A program made the translations under genes and the position numbers. Under the pieces are notes generated by a model. The model was not told the origin of the DNA. It saw only the letters and a program-made list of their open reading frames with translations, and did no database searches. Shown piece after piece: positions 1-10,289 of a stretch of DNA of 64,000 bases (positions are counted from its first letter, which is position 1; each line of letters starts with the position of its first letter). Source of the DNA: Chitinophaga nivalis (GTDB lineage: Bacteria; Bacteroidota; Bacteroidia; Chitinophagales; Chitinophagaceae); NCBI RefSeq assembly GCF_025989125.1, contig NZ_JAPDNR010000001.1, positions 6,622,087-6,686,086 on the forward strand. The letters are read 5' to 3'.

Positions 1-3000
1 TACCGGAGAAGGCTGGTATGATATAAGACTGGTGGCTACCAGCGCAGATGGCTGTAAAGCCAACGGTTATACGAACCTGTATATTTCTACCACTAAAATA
101 AACGCCAGTGCCAGCAATGCCAGCGGATGTGAGGGTTTAAAAGCCAGCTTTTCTGCCTATAGCAGCAGCAGTGATGGAATAAAAACCTACGAATGGGATT
201 TCGGAGATGGTACTGCCAAATCCAATCTGGCTACCCCGGAACATGCCTATCCCAAAGCAGGTAAATATACCGCCACTCTCAAGTACACGACCGTTAACGG
301 CTGTACAGGAACGGTCAAATGCTCCAATCAGATAGAAGTATACAAGAAACCTACGCCTGACTTTTATTCTCCGCAGGCGCCGCAGGTATGTGGTAATGAC
401 CTGGTGTCCTTCTACGACAAGTCCGACATTGGTAACAACTGGAGCTGGGATTTTGGCGACGGCCGCTATGATTATAGCGGTGGCAATACCACCGGCCATC
501 AATACCGGGAGCCGGGTGTCTATACCGTTACCATGACGGTATCCAACTATACCTGTTCCAATACCATTACTAAAACGGCCTATATCAAAGCTGTGACGCC
601 CTTTCCCCGTTTCAGCAAAAATGATATCAACTGTGCCCAACGTACTACGATCAGCTTTAATGAATATTCGTTGGGAGCTACCAGCTGGAAGTGGACCTGG
701 GGCGATGGTAAAGACACCAGCTATACCACACAAAATAGTACGATCAGTCATATCTATGAGAAGAAAGGCAACTACAAGGTGACGCTGTATACCTCTGATG
801 GTGTTTGTACCACCTCTGAAAGTCTGGACATTGAAGTGATTGCGCCCTCCCCGGTAGTTATCGCCACAGATAAAACGTCCTTGTGCAGCAGCGATAAAAT
901 GACCGGGTCTATCACGACCTACGATCCGACTATCTATGACAGGTATTGGGGTTATGCATTTAGGTGGGAAGTCAGTGGTCAATTCTATGGAGGTTCTTAC
1001 GATCTGATCTCTCCCGTTTTCCATGACCTCAAACCAGGCCCGCAAACCATACAAATGATTGCGACCAACCGGCAAGGCTGTATAGATAAAAGCAATATCA
1101 TAGATGTGGATGTACGTGGACCGATAGCAGGTTACAACCTGCCCAACGTTATTCAATGCCGGGGTACGGCAGTAACCTTTACCGATGCCAGCGATCTTAC
1201 CTATAGCAAAGGCATTCAGCAATGGGAATGGGATTTCGGGGATCAGTCACCGGTGGAAAAATTCACCAGCGGTCCTTTTCAACATACCTATAAAAAGGCG
1301 GGATTTTATATACAACCTGTTCTGAAAATCACCGATAAAGAAGGCTGTACCAGCACCGTGCGGGATAAATACCTGCAGGTAAACGGGCCCAATGCAGACT
1401 TCTACCCACATAGCTACCTGGTAAGCCCGGGCAGCACGGTATATTTCACCAATACCTCTGCGGAAATCGGGGGTAACATCACCAATGTTAAATGGGATTT
1501 TGGCGATGGCAATACCTCCGCGGATTTCAGCTATACCTCCAACAATTATCCCAATAAAGGGATTTATAAAGTGAAGCTGCGTATCAATGATGATAATGGC
1601 TGTGAAGACGAAATAGAAAAACAGATCAAGGTATCTTCGGTGTCTGCCAGTTTCACCTATACCTCCAGTTTTGTACATGGCAGCAATTGCGCCCCGATGA
1701 TATTCCGTTTCACCAATACCTCTGTCAATGCCTCCAGCTATCTTTGGGACTTTGGCGATGGCAGTACTTCTGATCAGCTAAACCCGGTACACACCTATCC
1801 GGAATCCGGCCACTATAAAGTGAAGCTGAAAGTAAAAGGGGATGCGGATACAGAAGATGAGGTGATAGAAGTAGTAGTGGTAAAAGGTCCGTTTGCTGAA
1901 ATCTCCACCAACTTTGAAGGCGGCTGCCTGGAGAAAGAAGTGGAGCTTACCATCAAGGGAGATCCCTCTCTCAGCTATAGCTGGGATTTCACCGACGGAC
2001 AGATAGAAGAAACCAAGGACCTGAAAATCAAGCATACATTTAAAAATCCGGGTATCTACAAACCCCGGCTGCTGCTGAAAGATGCCTCTGGCTGTAAAGG
2101 CAGCGCCTACCTGGATCATCCGATTGTTGTTGATAAGCTGGATATCAAAATGAATCCATCTACAGAAAAAATATGTGATGCCGGCCCGCTTACCTTTGCG
2201 CCGGTATTCAACAGCTATTCAATTGATGAATTGGGCAAACCCGGTACCTATACCTGGACCTATGATCCGGCGCTGACGGCCACTGATCCGACTACCCCCA
2301 CGCCTAAATTCCAGCTCGACAAAAAAGGTAGCTATACCTTCACCTTAAAAGCCGTTACCGTATATGGCTGTGAACAGACCGTTTCTGCTGTCGTAAACGT
2401 ATATACGAAGCCGGTAGCCGCTATTACCGGCCCGGATAAAGGCTGTCAGGATGCTCCGTTGCAGTTCAGCGGCGCGGCCACCAAAGAACCAGCTACTACC
2501 TGGAAGTGGAACTTTGGCAACAGCCAGACCGACGACCAGCAGCAACCCAAACCACAATCCTTCAACAAGCCCGGCATTTTTAATATAGGCCTTACCGTTA
2601 CCAGCAAAGACGGATGTACTGATGAAGTACATCATGCGGTGAACATCCTGCCGTTGCCGGATATCAAGGCCAGCGCGCCCAGCGAGTTTATCTGTTTACA
2701 TAATACTACGATGCTGTATGCCGGCGGCGGTAGCCACTATGAATGGACGCCTGCCACCGGATTGGACAATCCGCTGATCGCTACACCGCTGGCCAGTCCG
2801 GAGGTAACCACTACCTATAAGGTAAAAGTTACCGATGATAACGGGTGCGTTAACACCGATGCCGTGAAGATCCGGGTGGTACAACCGTTCACAGTATATG
2901 CCACACCGGATACCGTGTTGTGCCTGGGCGATAAGCTACCGTTGCGTGCCTGGGGTACCGACTATTACAAATGGGAAGGTACAGGTATCAATGATCCGAA

Positions 3001-3652
3001 CAAAGCTTCTCCCGTAGCTACTATTACCAGTACCAGCCAATATACCTACAAGGTCACCGGTTATGATAAGGAAGGTTGTTTTTCCGATAACAAAACCCTT
3101 ACCGTGCGGGTAAATCCACGGCCCACGGTGAATATAGGCCCAGACCGGGAAAGTATGGCGGGTATTCCGTTATACCTGACCAGCGTCACCAGCAATGATG
3201 TCATCAGCTGGACCTGGACGCCGCCACAGGACCTGGGTTGCTTTACCTGTCCGATGACAGAAGCATTACCGAATATTTCCACCCGTTATGTACTCGAAGT
3301 AGCCAACGGATATGGTTGTAAAAAAACGGACGATATGTTTGTACATATCATCTGCCGGGAAAGCGCTGTGTTTATGCCCAATGCCTTCACCCCCAACAAT
3401 GATGGTAAAAATGAGCGGATCTATCCTAAAGGGAAAGGGGTAAAAGAAATTGGCTGGCTGCGTATTTATGACCGGTGGGGTACCCTGGTATATGAACGCA
3501 CCCGCTTCCCGATCAATATGCCGGCAGTAGGATGGGACGGCCGCAGCAGAGGAAAAGAGGCGCCTGCAGGTACTTATATTTATTCCATGCAAACGGTGTG
3601 TGAAAGTGGAGAACACTTTGAATTCAAAGGCAATATCACCCTGATACGATAA
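1..3652 (+). CDS. PKD-repeat giant surface protein, T9SS type B sorted (5' end outside window)
   Basis: The reading frame is open from base 2, so this is the C-terminal part of a longer protein; a GTG at 32 is only an internal codon. It holds many PKD/Ig-like repeats, recognisable by recurring WDFGDG cores (for example in the blocks near 205, 445, 1230, 1495 and 1750) and by a Cys in most repeats. The last ~90 residues form a gliding-motility-associated (T9SS type B) sorting domain: the motif NAFTPNNDGKNE, then IYDRWGTLVYE, WDG and a terminal GNITLIR. Proteins of this kind (SprB-like) are exported by the type IX system and displayed on the cell surface as adhesins; the ligand cannot be read from the sequence. 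It is followed by a bidirectional terminator shared with the convergent SusD gene. Confidence 0.9.
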   Translation, partial: TGEGWYDIRLVATSADGCKANGYTNLYISTTKINASASNASGCEGLKASFSAYSSSSDGIKTYEWDFGDGTAKSNLATPEHAYPKAGKYTATLKYTTVNGCTGTVKCSNQIEVYKKPTPDFYSPQAPQVCGNDLVSFYDKSDIGNNWSWDFGDGRYDYSGGNTTGHQYREPGVYTVTMTVSNYTCSNTITKTAYIKAVTPFPRFSKNDINCAQRTTISFNEYSLGATSWKWTWGDGKDTSYTTQNSTISHIYEKKGNYKVTLYTSDGVCTTSESLDIEVIAPSPVVIATDKTSLCSSDKMTGSITTYDPTIYDRYWGYAFRWEVSGQFYGGSYDLISPVFHDLKPGPQTIQMIATNRQGCIDKSNIIDVDVRGPIAGYNLPNVIQCRGTAVTFTDASDLTYSKGIQQWEWDFGDQSPVEKFTSGPFQHTYKKAGFYIQPVLKITDKEGCTSTVRDKYLQVNGPNADFYPHSYLVSPGSTVYFTNTSAEIGGNITNVKWDFGDGNTSADFSYTSNNYPNKGIYKVKLRINDDNGCEDEIEKQIKVSSVSASFTYTSSFVHGSNCAPMIFRFTNTSVNASSYLWDFGDGSTSDQLNPVHTYPESGHYKVKLKVKGDADTEDEVIEVVVVKGPFAEISTNFEGGCLEKEVELTIKGDPSLSYSWDFTDGQIEETKDLKIKHTFKNPGIYKPRLLLKDASGCKGSAYLDHPIVVDKLDIKMNPSTEKICDAGPLTFAPVFNSYSIDELGKPGTYTWTYDPALTATDPTTPTPKFQLDKKGSYTFTLKAVTVYGCEQTVSAVVNVYTKPVAAITGPDKGCQDAPLQFSGAATKEPATTWKWNFGNSQTDDQQQPKPQSFNKPGIFNIGLTVTSKDGCTDEVHHAVNILPLPDIKASAPSEFICLHNTTMLYAGGGSHYEWTPATGLDNPLIATPLASPEVTTTYKVKVTDDNGCVNTDAVKIRVVQPFTVYATPDTVLCLGDKLPLRAWGTDYYKWEGTGINDPNKASPVATITSTSQYTYKVTGYDKEGCFSDNKTLTVRVNPRPTVNIGPDRESMAGIPLYLTSVTSNDVISWTWTPPQDLGCFTCPMTEALPNISTRYVLEVANGYGCKKTDDMFVHIICRESAVFMPNAFTPNNDGKNERIYPKGKGVKEIGWLRIYDRWGTLVYERTRFPINMPAVGWDGRSRGKEAPAGTYIYSMQTVCESGEHFEFKGNITLIR

Positions 3653-3673
3653 ACAAACGGTATTCATCTACCT

Positions 3674-3726
3674 AAAAAAGAAACGCATTTCCGGTCGCTC
3701 ATCCGCCGAAAATGCGTTTCTTTTTT
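3674..3726. terminator. Bidirectional intrinsic terminator
   Basis: The arms AAAAAAGAAACGCATTT (3674-3690) and its complement (3709-3726) enclose an 18-nt loop and are flanked by A and T runs. The hairpin can end transcription of the PKD protein from the left and of the SusD gene from the right. Confidence 0.85.
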
Positions 3727-3745
3727 TAGTAGTTCCTATGCTATT

Positions 3746-5557
3746 TTAATAGCCGGTATTCTGTGTCAGCAAAGACTTTCCATCCTTCACGCTCAGGTCT
3801 ATCTGCCGTTGGGGAATCGGAAAATACAGGTTCCTGCTGCCAAAGGAAGCAGCGCCCAAATCGCCGGTAATACCCCGCTCATAGTTGAAATAACGATTCA
3901 GTTCTGTAGCGGCAAGTCCCCAGCGCACCAGGTCAAAAAACCGATGTCCTTCCATGGCGAGTTCCAGCTTTCTTTCAAACTGAATCGCTTTCATAGCCCA
4001 GGTAGCTCCTTTTCTCCCAAATTCGCCGACCGGATACGTGCCTATTTTATAATTGGCAGCAGGCGTATTCGTATAGCCGTTCATGGGATGCGCCGGATCT
4101 TTATAGGTATACACAAATCCGGCAGGGTTCATCGCACGTTGCCGCACGCGGTTCACATAGGCTTCCGCTTTCCCGAGATCACCGGCCTTCACTTCACATT
4201 CTGCCGCCATCAGCAATACATCGGCAAAACGAATCAGCATATAGTTAATCGCATTTCCCGGCGCCCAGCCATTACCATCATAGAACTTATCCTGGTTCAC
4301 CTGCATGTATACACTCTTTTTCGGTGAATACGGACCGGCAGACTGCTGATCCCTTACCCAGTTCTGGCCAGGATGTACACCCCAGTCCAGATAGGGAACA
4401 CCCCGGCGGCCTACTGTCCAGTCCAGCCGTGGATCAATGTTTCCTGCGTCGGGCAGGAAAGCGCTGTCACTCACGATTCCCATATCATTTTTAATCGGAT
4501 GCTGGTTGAAATTATCGATGAATGGTAAACCGGCAGCATCGGTGCGGAAAGCATTCACGAGGTCTACAGCAGGCTGATAGAAACCGCAACAACTAAAAGG
4601 CCCGTTATAGGGATAGTTTAGCATGTTGCCCTGGTTGGCATTACCCGTACCGCCGGAGCCATCGTTGGCACTGTACTGAATGGAGAATACCGCCTCTTCA
4701 TTATTTTCTTTAAATGCATCGAAGTTATCGTGGTAAACAGGTACCAGGTCAAATCGTTGTCCCTGGGTATTTTTCCCACTGTTGATCACACTTTCAAACA
4801 GTGGAATGGCTGCTGCATATTTTCCCTGATACAGGTATGATTTGGCGAGATAAGCTACCGCCGCCCACTTGTTGGCACGACCTATTTCCGGTTGTTCTTC
4901 TGGCAGGTTATCTGCCGCAAATTTGAAGTCGGCTTCAATATAAGGCCATACATCTTTGTCATTGGGAATTTTAAAATCGTTGACGTTCAGTTTATCATAG
5001 CTGGTGGAATTTTCATCTACCCAGGGTATTTTATTGAACATCTTTTTCAGGTCGCTATAATAATGCGCCCGGAGAAAACGGGCTTCCCCTGCTACCGCTG
5101 TTTTTTCTTCCGGTGTCATATCCTGTACTTTTTTCAGGATGTGCAGCACAAAGTTACAACGGCGGATCCCTTCATAATCTACCCGCCACTTGTCATTGAA
5201 AAAGCCATTGGTAGCGTTACCGGCAAAAGTGCCGATGGAAAGAATGGTGGCAGCATCGCCGGGATCACTGCCTTTGTGGGCTTCGCCACCGCATACACTG
5301 CCATAAATCCAGTTATCCGGTGATACGGCATAGCCACTGCCGCCGGAGAGATTCACCATATCACTGTTGGCGAAGTCTTGCCCGTCCAGTGCCGCATAGG
5401 CGCCTACCAGTAAGGTAGTCACCCCTTTTTTATTGGTAAGGGCATCTTCCTGGAGGGCAGATTGCGGGTGTTTATCGAGAAAACTTTTACTGCAGCTGCA
5501 TACCAGCATTGCCATGATGAGTATAACGTTACCGCCTGTACGATATAGTGATTTCAT
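3746..5557 (-). CDS. SusD/RagB family nutrient-binding outer-membrane lipoprotein
   Basis: 603 residues. The N-terminus has a lipoprotein signal with lipobox VCSC (Cys22). It continues into the SusD fold: an early TTLLVGAYAALDG helix, the TPR-like stretch RFLRAHYYSDLKKMF, the NYMLIRFADVLLMAAECEVKAG block near residue 440, and the C-terminal ERKLELAMEGHRFFDLVRWG segment ending in FPIPQRQIDL. SusD proteins cap the SusC barrel and hand it oligosaccharide or other large ligands. The gene starts 27 nt after the SusC stop and is the last gene of the sigma/FecR/SusC/SusD set. No glycoside hydrolase or other enzyme is attached, so the substrate is unknown. Confidence 0.95.
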   Translation of the reverse strand: MKSLYRTGGNVILIMAMLVCSCSKSFLDKHPQSALQEDALTNKKGVTTLLVGAYAALDGQDFANSDMVNLSGGSGYAVSPDNWIYGSVCGGEAHKGSDPGDAATILSIGTFAGNATNGFFNDKWRVDYEGIRRCNFVLHILKKVQDMTPEEKTAVAGEARFLRAHYYSDLKKMFNKIPWVDENSTSYDKLNVNDFKIPNDKDVWPYIEADFKFAADNLPEEQPEIGRANKWAAVAYLAKSYLYQGKYAAAIPLFESVINSGKNTQGQRFDLVPVYHDNFDAFKENNEEAVFSIQYSANDGSGGTGNANQGNMLNYPYNGPFSCCGFYQPAVDLVNAFRTDAAGLPFIDNFNQHPIKNDMGIVSDSAFLPDAGNIDPRLDWTVGRRGVPYLDWGVHPGQNWVRDQQSAGPYSPKKSVYMQVNQDKFYDGNGWAPGNAINYMLIRFADVLLMAAECEVKAGDLGKAEAYVNRVRQRAMNPAGFVYTYKDPAHPMNGYTNTPAANYKIGTYPVGEFGRKGATWAMKAIQFERKLELAMEGHRFFDLVRWGLAATELNRYFNYERGITGDLGAASFGSRNLYFPIPQRQIDLSVKDGKSLLTQNTGY

Positions 5558-5584
5558 AATAATACATTTTAAGAAGATTAACCA

Positions 5585-8500
5585 TTAGAAGCCAAGGTTT
5601 ACGCCCACCAGAAACTGGCGTTGATTGGGATAGGCCCCTTCATCCACGCCGAAATCAGTAATATCTGATCCGCCGATTTCCGGATCTATACCGGAGTATT
5701 TCGTAATGGTAAACAGGTTGGCTGCCTGTACATATACCCGCAGTTTCTGTACTTTTAAACGGCTTATCCAGGCCGCAGGGAGGGTATACCCTATCTGCAT
5801 ATTTTTAGCACGCAGATAAGCCCCGTTTTCCACCATATAGGAGTTCGGCACATTCATCGTACTATTGGAACCTTCTACTTCCTGAATGGGTGCCTTGGCA
5901 TTTTTACGTTCCGGCGTCCAGGAATCGTACAAGGCAGTTTTGCTCTTGGCACTACCGAATGCAGCGTAGAAATCGCGCCACCAGCGTACGTTATTCCATA
6001 TTTCATTGCCTTGTACCCCATAGAGGAAAATGCTGAAATCAAATGCTTTCCAGGTTACCCCGAGATTGATACCATAGGAAAAATCAGGATTGGGATTACC
6101 GAGGAAAGTGCGGTCGTCCGGCGTAATCTGTCCGTCGCCGTTGACATCTGCATAGCGGAAACGTCCCAGACCGGCGCCTTCCTGATAAAAGGCATCCGGA
6201 TTATTGGTCGCTTTTTTCACGGCATCATCAGCAGCTGTAATCTCCGCGGTTTCATTCCAGAAGCCAATGATCTTATAACCGAAGAAAGAAGATACCGGTT
6301 GGCCTACCGCATTACGTATAATATTACTGCCTTCGAAACGACGGCCGTCGCCATCAAAATATTCAACACCATCTGATATTTTCAGGATTTTATTTTTGTA
6401 GGTAGTCAGTGTACCCGTTACGTTTAGTTTCAGATTTCTGTTCAGCTCCTTGTGCCAGCCCACGGTAAAGTCCCAGCCTTCATTTTTCATCTGTGCGATA
6501 TTCACGAAAGGCTGTTTCGCCGTACCTGCCAGCCCTGGCAGTTCCGGATTATACAGGAGGTCTTTAATATCTTTCCGGTAATAATCAATCGCGAAATCCA
6601 GCTGTCCGTTAAACAAGCTCGCATCTATACCGATATTCGCATTGACATCGCTTTCCCATTTCGCATCGGGGTTACCGATCTGTATACCGGCAAATCCGGC
6701 CGTGAGTTCATTATTCCGGCCAGCCAGATCATAATAGGTAGAACTGCGATGCCCCCCATACAGGAAGTACCCGTTATTTACACTCAGGTTCATCTGATTA
6801 CCCATGATGCCCCATCCGCCACGCAGCTTCAGGTCAGTAATCCAGGTAAGCTGTTTCATAAATGTTTCCTGCGAGATACGCCAGCCGGCTGTTACCGCCG
6901 GGAACCAACCAAAACGGTTTACCAGGAATTTGGAAGAACCATCGCGCCGGATCGTAGCACTCAACAGGTATTTATCTTTGAAAGCATAATCTACGCGCCC
7001 CAGCAAGGAGTACAGACTCTCCTGCTCACGGTTGCTGTAGTTGGTTTGCGTACCTGTACCCGTACTGAGATCCGGGAAATAAGCATCAAAGGTGAAATAG
7101 TCTTTGGTGGTACCACCTACTGATCTGCTACGGCTATCGAAGGCTTCTGTTCCTACCAGTACTTTCAGGTCATGTACCTGGTTGAAATTTTTCCGGAAAG
7201 CCAGCGTATTGGTCCAGGTCCAGTTATGGCCGTTATTGGCGCTTTCTGAGTAGGAATTACTGGTGGAGTTTTCCTTGTTTTCATACATCGGATAGTCAAA
7301 CGAATGTGACCAGCCGGAATAAATTTCACCCCCAAAGCTGGTTCGGAAAGTCAGGTATTTCAGGAAGTCGACTTCTCCATAGATATTCCCAAACAAACGG
7401 GTATTGAGGCCTTTGTTGTTACGGGTACGCTCCTGGATAGCCACGGGATTGTTGGCATCCCCCAGCGCGTCGCCGGCGGAACCGGCAAAATTACCTTTGA
7501 TATCATACACCGGAATAATGCTTTGCGACCGCATCGCATGTCCGATGGGCGCATCCGATGTCAGGATTTCTGCGGCCGGATTATCTGTCATGGAAAAAGC
7601 CAGGTTCTCTCCTACCCGGATGTGATCTGTAATATTATACTGGGTATTGGAACGTACCGTATACCGTTTCAGATAGGTATTGATGAGGGTACCCTGCTGG
7701 TTAAAATAATTGAGGGAAAAGAGATAATTTCCCCGGTCGCTGCCTCCGCTGACAGCCACATTATGACTGGTAACGGGCGCCGGGCGGAATATTTCATGGA
7801 ACCAGTCTGTCCCGCCTTTGTTGGCGCGGGCTATCTGGTAAAAGCGCTCGTAGTCATGCAGATCGGTATAGTTCGGATTGAGGTAATACAAAGACGGATC
7901 GGTAGCCGGATCGCCTTCCATGGCGCCGGAAGGCAGGATGTAATCCGGTATCACCGGTTTATCACCATGACCATATAAGGCAGTACCAGGATCACCGCCA
8001 CTGTTTTTATAGGCCAGCCAGCGCAGATCGGCCTGCTCCTGCGGGTTCAGGGTATGCCATACATTTCCGTTCTTGGGATACTGACGACCATAATACCCGT
8101 CGTAGGTTACTGCAATCTTTCCTTTGCCACGGCGGGTGGTGATGATGATCACCCCGTTGGAAGCACGGGCCCCATAGATAGAAGCAGCGCCGGCATCTTT
8201 GAGCACCTGCAGACTGGCTACATCATTGGGATTCAGGTCGGCGATGTCCGTAGTCGGCACGCCATCCACCACATACAAGGGAGAGTTGGAGCCAAAAGTA
8301 TTGACCCCTCTGATGCGGATCTGCGGCGACGCGCCGGGAGAACCGGAACCAATCACCGTTACCCCGGAAGCCTGGCCCTGCAACTGTTCAGTTACCTGGG
8401 CAGTTGGCTGTTTAATGAGGTTGTCGATATTCACCACCGTTACTGCGCCGGTCAGGTCTTTTTTCTTTTGGGTAGCATAACCTGTTACCACAATTTCATT

Positions 8501-9136
8501 CAGGGCGCTGGCGCCTTCTTTCAGGGTAATATTAATCAGCGACCTACCCCCAACGACTATACGCTGTGTCTCGTATCCAATAAAAGATACTTCCAGCTGG
8601 TCGTCACTTTTACCGGGTACCGTTAACGTATACACGCCATCAGGTCCGGTAACGGTACCGATACTGGTGCCCGTTACCTTTACCGTTACGCCGGCCACGA
8701 TATTACCCTTATCGTCTTTTACCAGCCCTTTCACCGGATGCTGCTGTACGGGGGAAGTAGCCGATGCCGGCGCGGCTGCCGGCTGTTTTTCCGTGATCAT
8801 ATAAAAACGATCCCGTACTTTTTCGTAACGCAGGTTAAAAGCCGAAAGGATCTGCTGCAAGGCTTCTTCCGGCGACTTACAGGCAGCTACTGTTACCTGT
8901 GCCTGCCGGTCTTTCACCAGGTTGCTTTTATAGGCAACAGATACCCGAAAATGTTCTTCTACCTGCTGCAGCAACGTTTTCAGTGGAAGTGCGACAGGTT
9001 TTGTTACCTGCTGACCGTGGTTGTCGGCGGTAACTTTGTCATCATGACCGGCCACGCGATTTTGTGCAGCCGTATCGTGGAATAGGAATAACAGGGCTAA
9101 TGATGGCATTAGCATAACACGTAAACCTCTTTTCAT
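5585..9136 (-). CDS. SusC/RagA family TonB-linked outer-membrane transporter with STN signalling domain
   Basis: 1183 residues with a signal peptide ending near TAAQ. In order: an STN (secretin/TonB short N-terminal) domain at about 48-115; a carboxypeptidase-regulatory-like beta domain at about 135-210 (VKGLVKDDKGNIVAGVTV); the SusC signature and TonB-box-like LNEIVVTGYATQKKKDLTG; the plug with YVVDGVPTTDIADLNPNDV and GARASNGVIIITTRRG; and a long barrel ending in aromatic GVNLGF. The STN domain is the periplasmic contact to FecR. With the sigma and anti-sigma genes directly upstream, ligand uptake probably induces transcription through this relay. It forms the transport complex with the SusD gene downstream. 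Confidence 0.95.
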   Translation of the reverse strand: MKRGLRVMLMPSLALLFLFHDTAAQNRVAGHDDKVTADNHGQQVTKPVALPLKTLLQQVEEHFRVSVAYKSNLVKDRQAQVTVAACKSPEEALQQILSAFNLRYEKVRDRFYMITEKQPAAAPASATSPVQQHPVKGLVKDDKGNIVAGVTVKVTGTSIGTVTGPDGVYTLTVPGKSDDQLEVSFIGYETQRIVVGGRSLINITLKEGASALNEIVVTGYATQKKKDLTGAVTVVNIDNLIKQPTAQVTEQLQGQASGVTVIGSGSPGASPQIRIRGVNTFGSNSPLYVVDGVPTTDIADLNPNDVASLQVLKDAGAASIYGARASNGVIIITTRRGKGKIAVTYDGYYGRQYPKNGNVWHTLNPQEQADLRWLAYKNSGGDPGTALYGHGDKPVIPDYILPSGAMEGDPATDPSLYYLNPNYTDLHDYERFYQIARANKGGTDWFHEIFRPAPVTSHNVAVSGGSDRGNYLFSLNYFNQQGTLINTYLKRYTVRSNTQYNITDHIRVGENLAFSMTDNPAAEILTSDAPIGHAMRSQSIIPVYDIKGNFAGSAGDALGDANNPVAIQERTRNNKGLNTRLFGNIYGEVDFLKYLTFRTSFGGEIYSGWSHSFDYPMYENKENSTSNSYSESANNGHNWTWTNTLAFRKNFNQVHDLKVLVGTEAFDSRSRSVGGTTKDYFTFDAYFPDLSTGTGTQTNYSNREQESLYSLLGRVDYAFKDKYLLSATIRRDGSSKFLVNRFGWFPAVTAGWRISQETFMKQLTWITDLKLRGGWGIMGNQMNLSVNNGYFLYGGHRSSTYYDLAGRNNELTAGFAGIQIGNPDAKWESDVNANIGIDASLFNGQLDFAIDYYRKDIKDLLYNPELPGLAGTAKQPFVNIAQMKNEGWDFTVGWHKELNRNLKLNVTGTLTTYKNKILKISDGVEYFDGDGRRFEGSNIIRNAVGQPVSSFFGYKIIGFWNETAEITAADDAVKKATNNPDAFYQEGAGLGRFRYADVNGDGQITPDDRTFLGNPNPDFSYGINLGVTWKAFDFSIFLYGVQGNEIWNNVRWWRDFYAAFGSAKSKTALYDSWTPERKNAKAPIQEVEGSNSTMNVPNSYMVENGAYLRAKNMQIGYTLPAAWISRLKVQKLRVYVQAANLFTITKYSGIDPEIGGSDITDFGVDEGAYPNQRQFLVGVNLGF

Positions 9137-9194
9137 CTGGAACAGGTTTTAACGATGAATAATCAAACTTTCTATTGTAATAAGGGCCGTCCGG

Positions 9195-10223
9195 TTATTT
9201 TTGCTGTACCCGGATCTCATCGCCGCTTTGGTTGAATTGCACGGGGAAAATTTTTGCCAGCTGCAGTAACATGGTATCTGCCTGATCACTTACAGGCATA
9301 GAACCAGAGACTTTATACCGCAGCAATTGCGTATCACGAATAATCAATCTTTTACCAAAAAACTGTTGCATAAATACAGCAGCATCCGCCAGGGAATAAT
9401 CTTCCAGCATTAACCGACCGTTATGCCAGGAAGTATAGCGTTCCGCATGTACTTTACTTTTTGTATAATCGCCATCCTGTTTATTGTAACGAATCATTTC
9501 ACCGGGCTGCAGGTGCAGCGCCGTCTTTTCCTCATTCCCTTCCGCTCCTATGTCCAGCCGGATACTGCCCGCCTGCAGTACCACCACTATTTCACTACCG
9601 GTACTGTTCACGTTAAACTCCGTTCCCAGCACTTCCACCTGTAGCTGATCGTAGGTATGTACCCGGAAAGGCGTGCCCAGTGCGGTATGCCGCACCTGAA
9701 AAAAGGCTTCTCCATCCAGCCATACTTCCCGGCGGCCTCGCTCCCGCTCCATATATATTAACCTGGAATTTGCATTCAGCGTTACCTCAGAACTATCCGG
9801 CAACCAACACCGCCGGATTTCCCCGAGGCGGGTATGTGCACTCATGACCACCGGCTGATGCGCCGGACGGCGGCTACTCCACCAGATACCGGATATCAGC
9901 ATCCCCAGCAACAATACAGCAGCATATTTGACTCCATCTTTCCACCACGCTCTTTTTATCACCGGCGGCTCCTCTGCAGCCAACTCACTCCATACATTTT
10001 CCCAGAGCTGCTCCTTTTCCGCAGCCGGTAAACTATAGGACCGGAAACGGATATTTTCTACCAGCAACCGGGCATCCCGGATGACGGCTTCCTTCTCCGG
10101 ATGCTGCAGGAGCCAATGTTCCCAGAACATATTTTTCTCTTCCGGATGCAACACCCATTGCTGGAAACTTTCGTCCAGTGCAAACTCGCCCGCGGTAAAA
10201 GATAAGTAGTCTGTTGTTGCCAA
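9195..10223 (-). CDS. FecR family anti-sigma factor
   Basis: 342 residues. A cytoplasmic N-terminal part (about 1-100) is followed by one membrane helix (YAAVLLLGMLISGIWW, about 108-125), a periplasmic FecR domain with RRCWLPDSSEVTLNANS and GEAFFQV, and a C-terminal DUF4974-like domain (LEDYSLADAAVFMQQFF). The protein should hold the ECF sigma factor encoded 66 nt upstream and release it when the STN domain of the SusC partner signals. Length and order are normal for the family. Confidence 0.93.
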   Translation of the reverse strand: MATTDYLSFTAGEFALDESFQQWVLHPEEKNMFWEHWLLQHPEKEAVIRDARLLVENIRFRSYSLPAAEKEQLWENVWSELAAEEPPVIKRAWWKDGVKYAAVLLLGMLISGIWWSSRRPAHQPVVMSAHTRLGEIRRCWLPDSSEVTLNANSRLIYMERERGRREVWLDGEAFFQVRHTALGTPFRVHTYDQLQVEVLGTEFNVNSTGSEIVVVLQAGSIRLDIGAEGNEEKTALHLQPGEMIRYNKQDGDYTKSKVHAERYTSWHNGRLMLEDYSLADAAVFMQQFFGKRLIIRDTQLLRYKVSGSMPVSDQADTMLLQLAKIFPVQFNQSGDEIRVQQK

Positions 10224-10289
10224 GAATCAGTGCTTTACCCTATAGAGCACTTCTGCTGTAAAACCTCATCACTTTTTTTAAACTTTTTT

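Noticed and set aside
137..1222. Long open frame (361 codons) on the minus strand within the PKD gene
   Set aside because: It lies antisense to a strongly coding PKD repeat gene; its translation has no domain or signal peptide, and open antisense frames are common opposite repetitive sequences.
6452..7123. Long plus-strand open frame antisense to the first SusC gene
   Set aside because: Shadow of the SusC coding frame; the translation has no recognisable domain.
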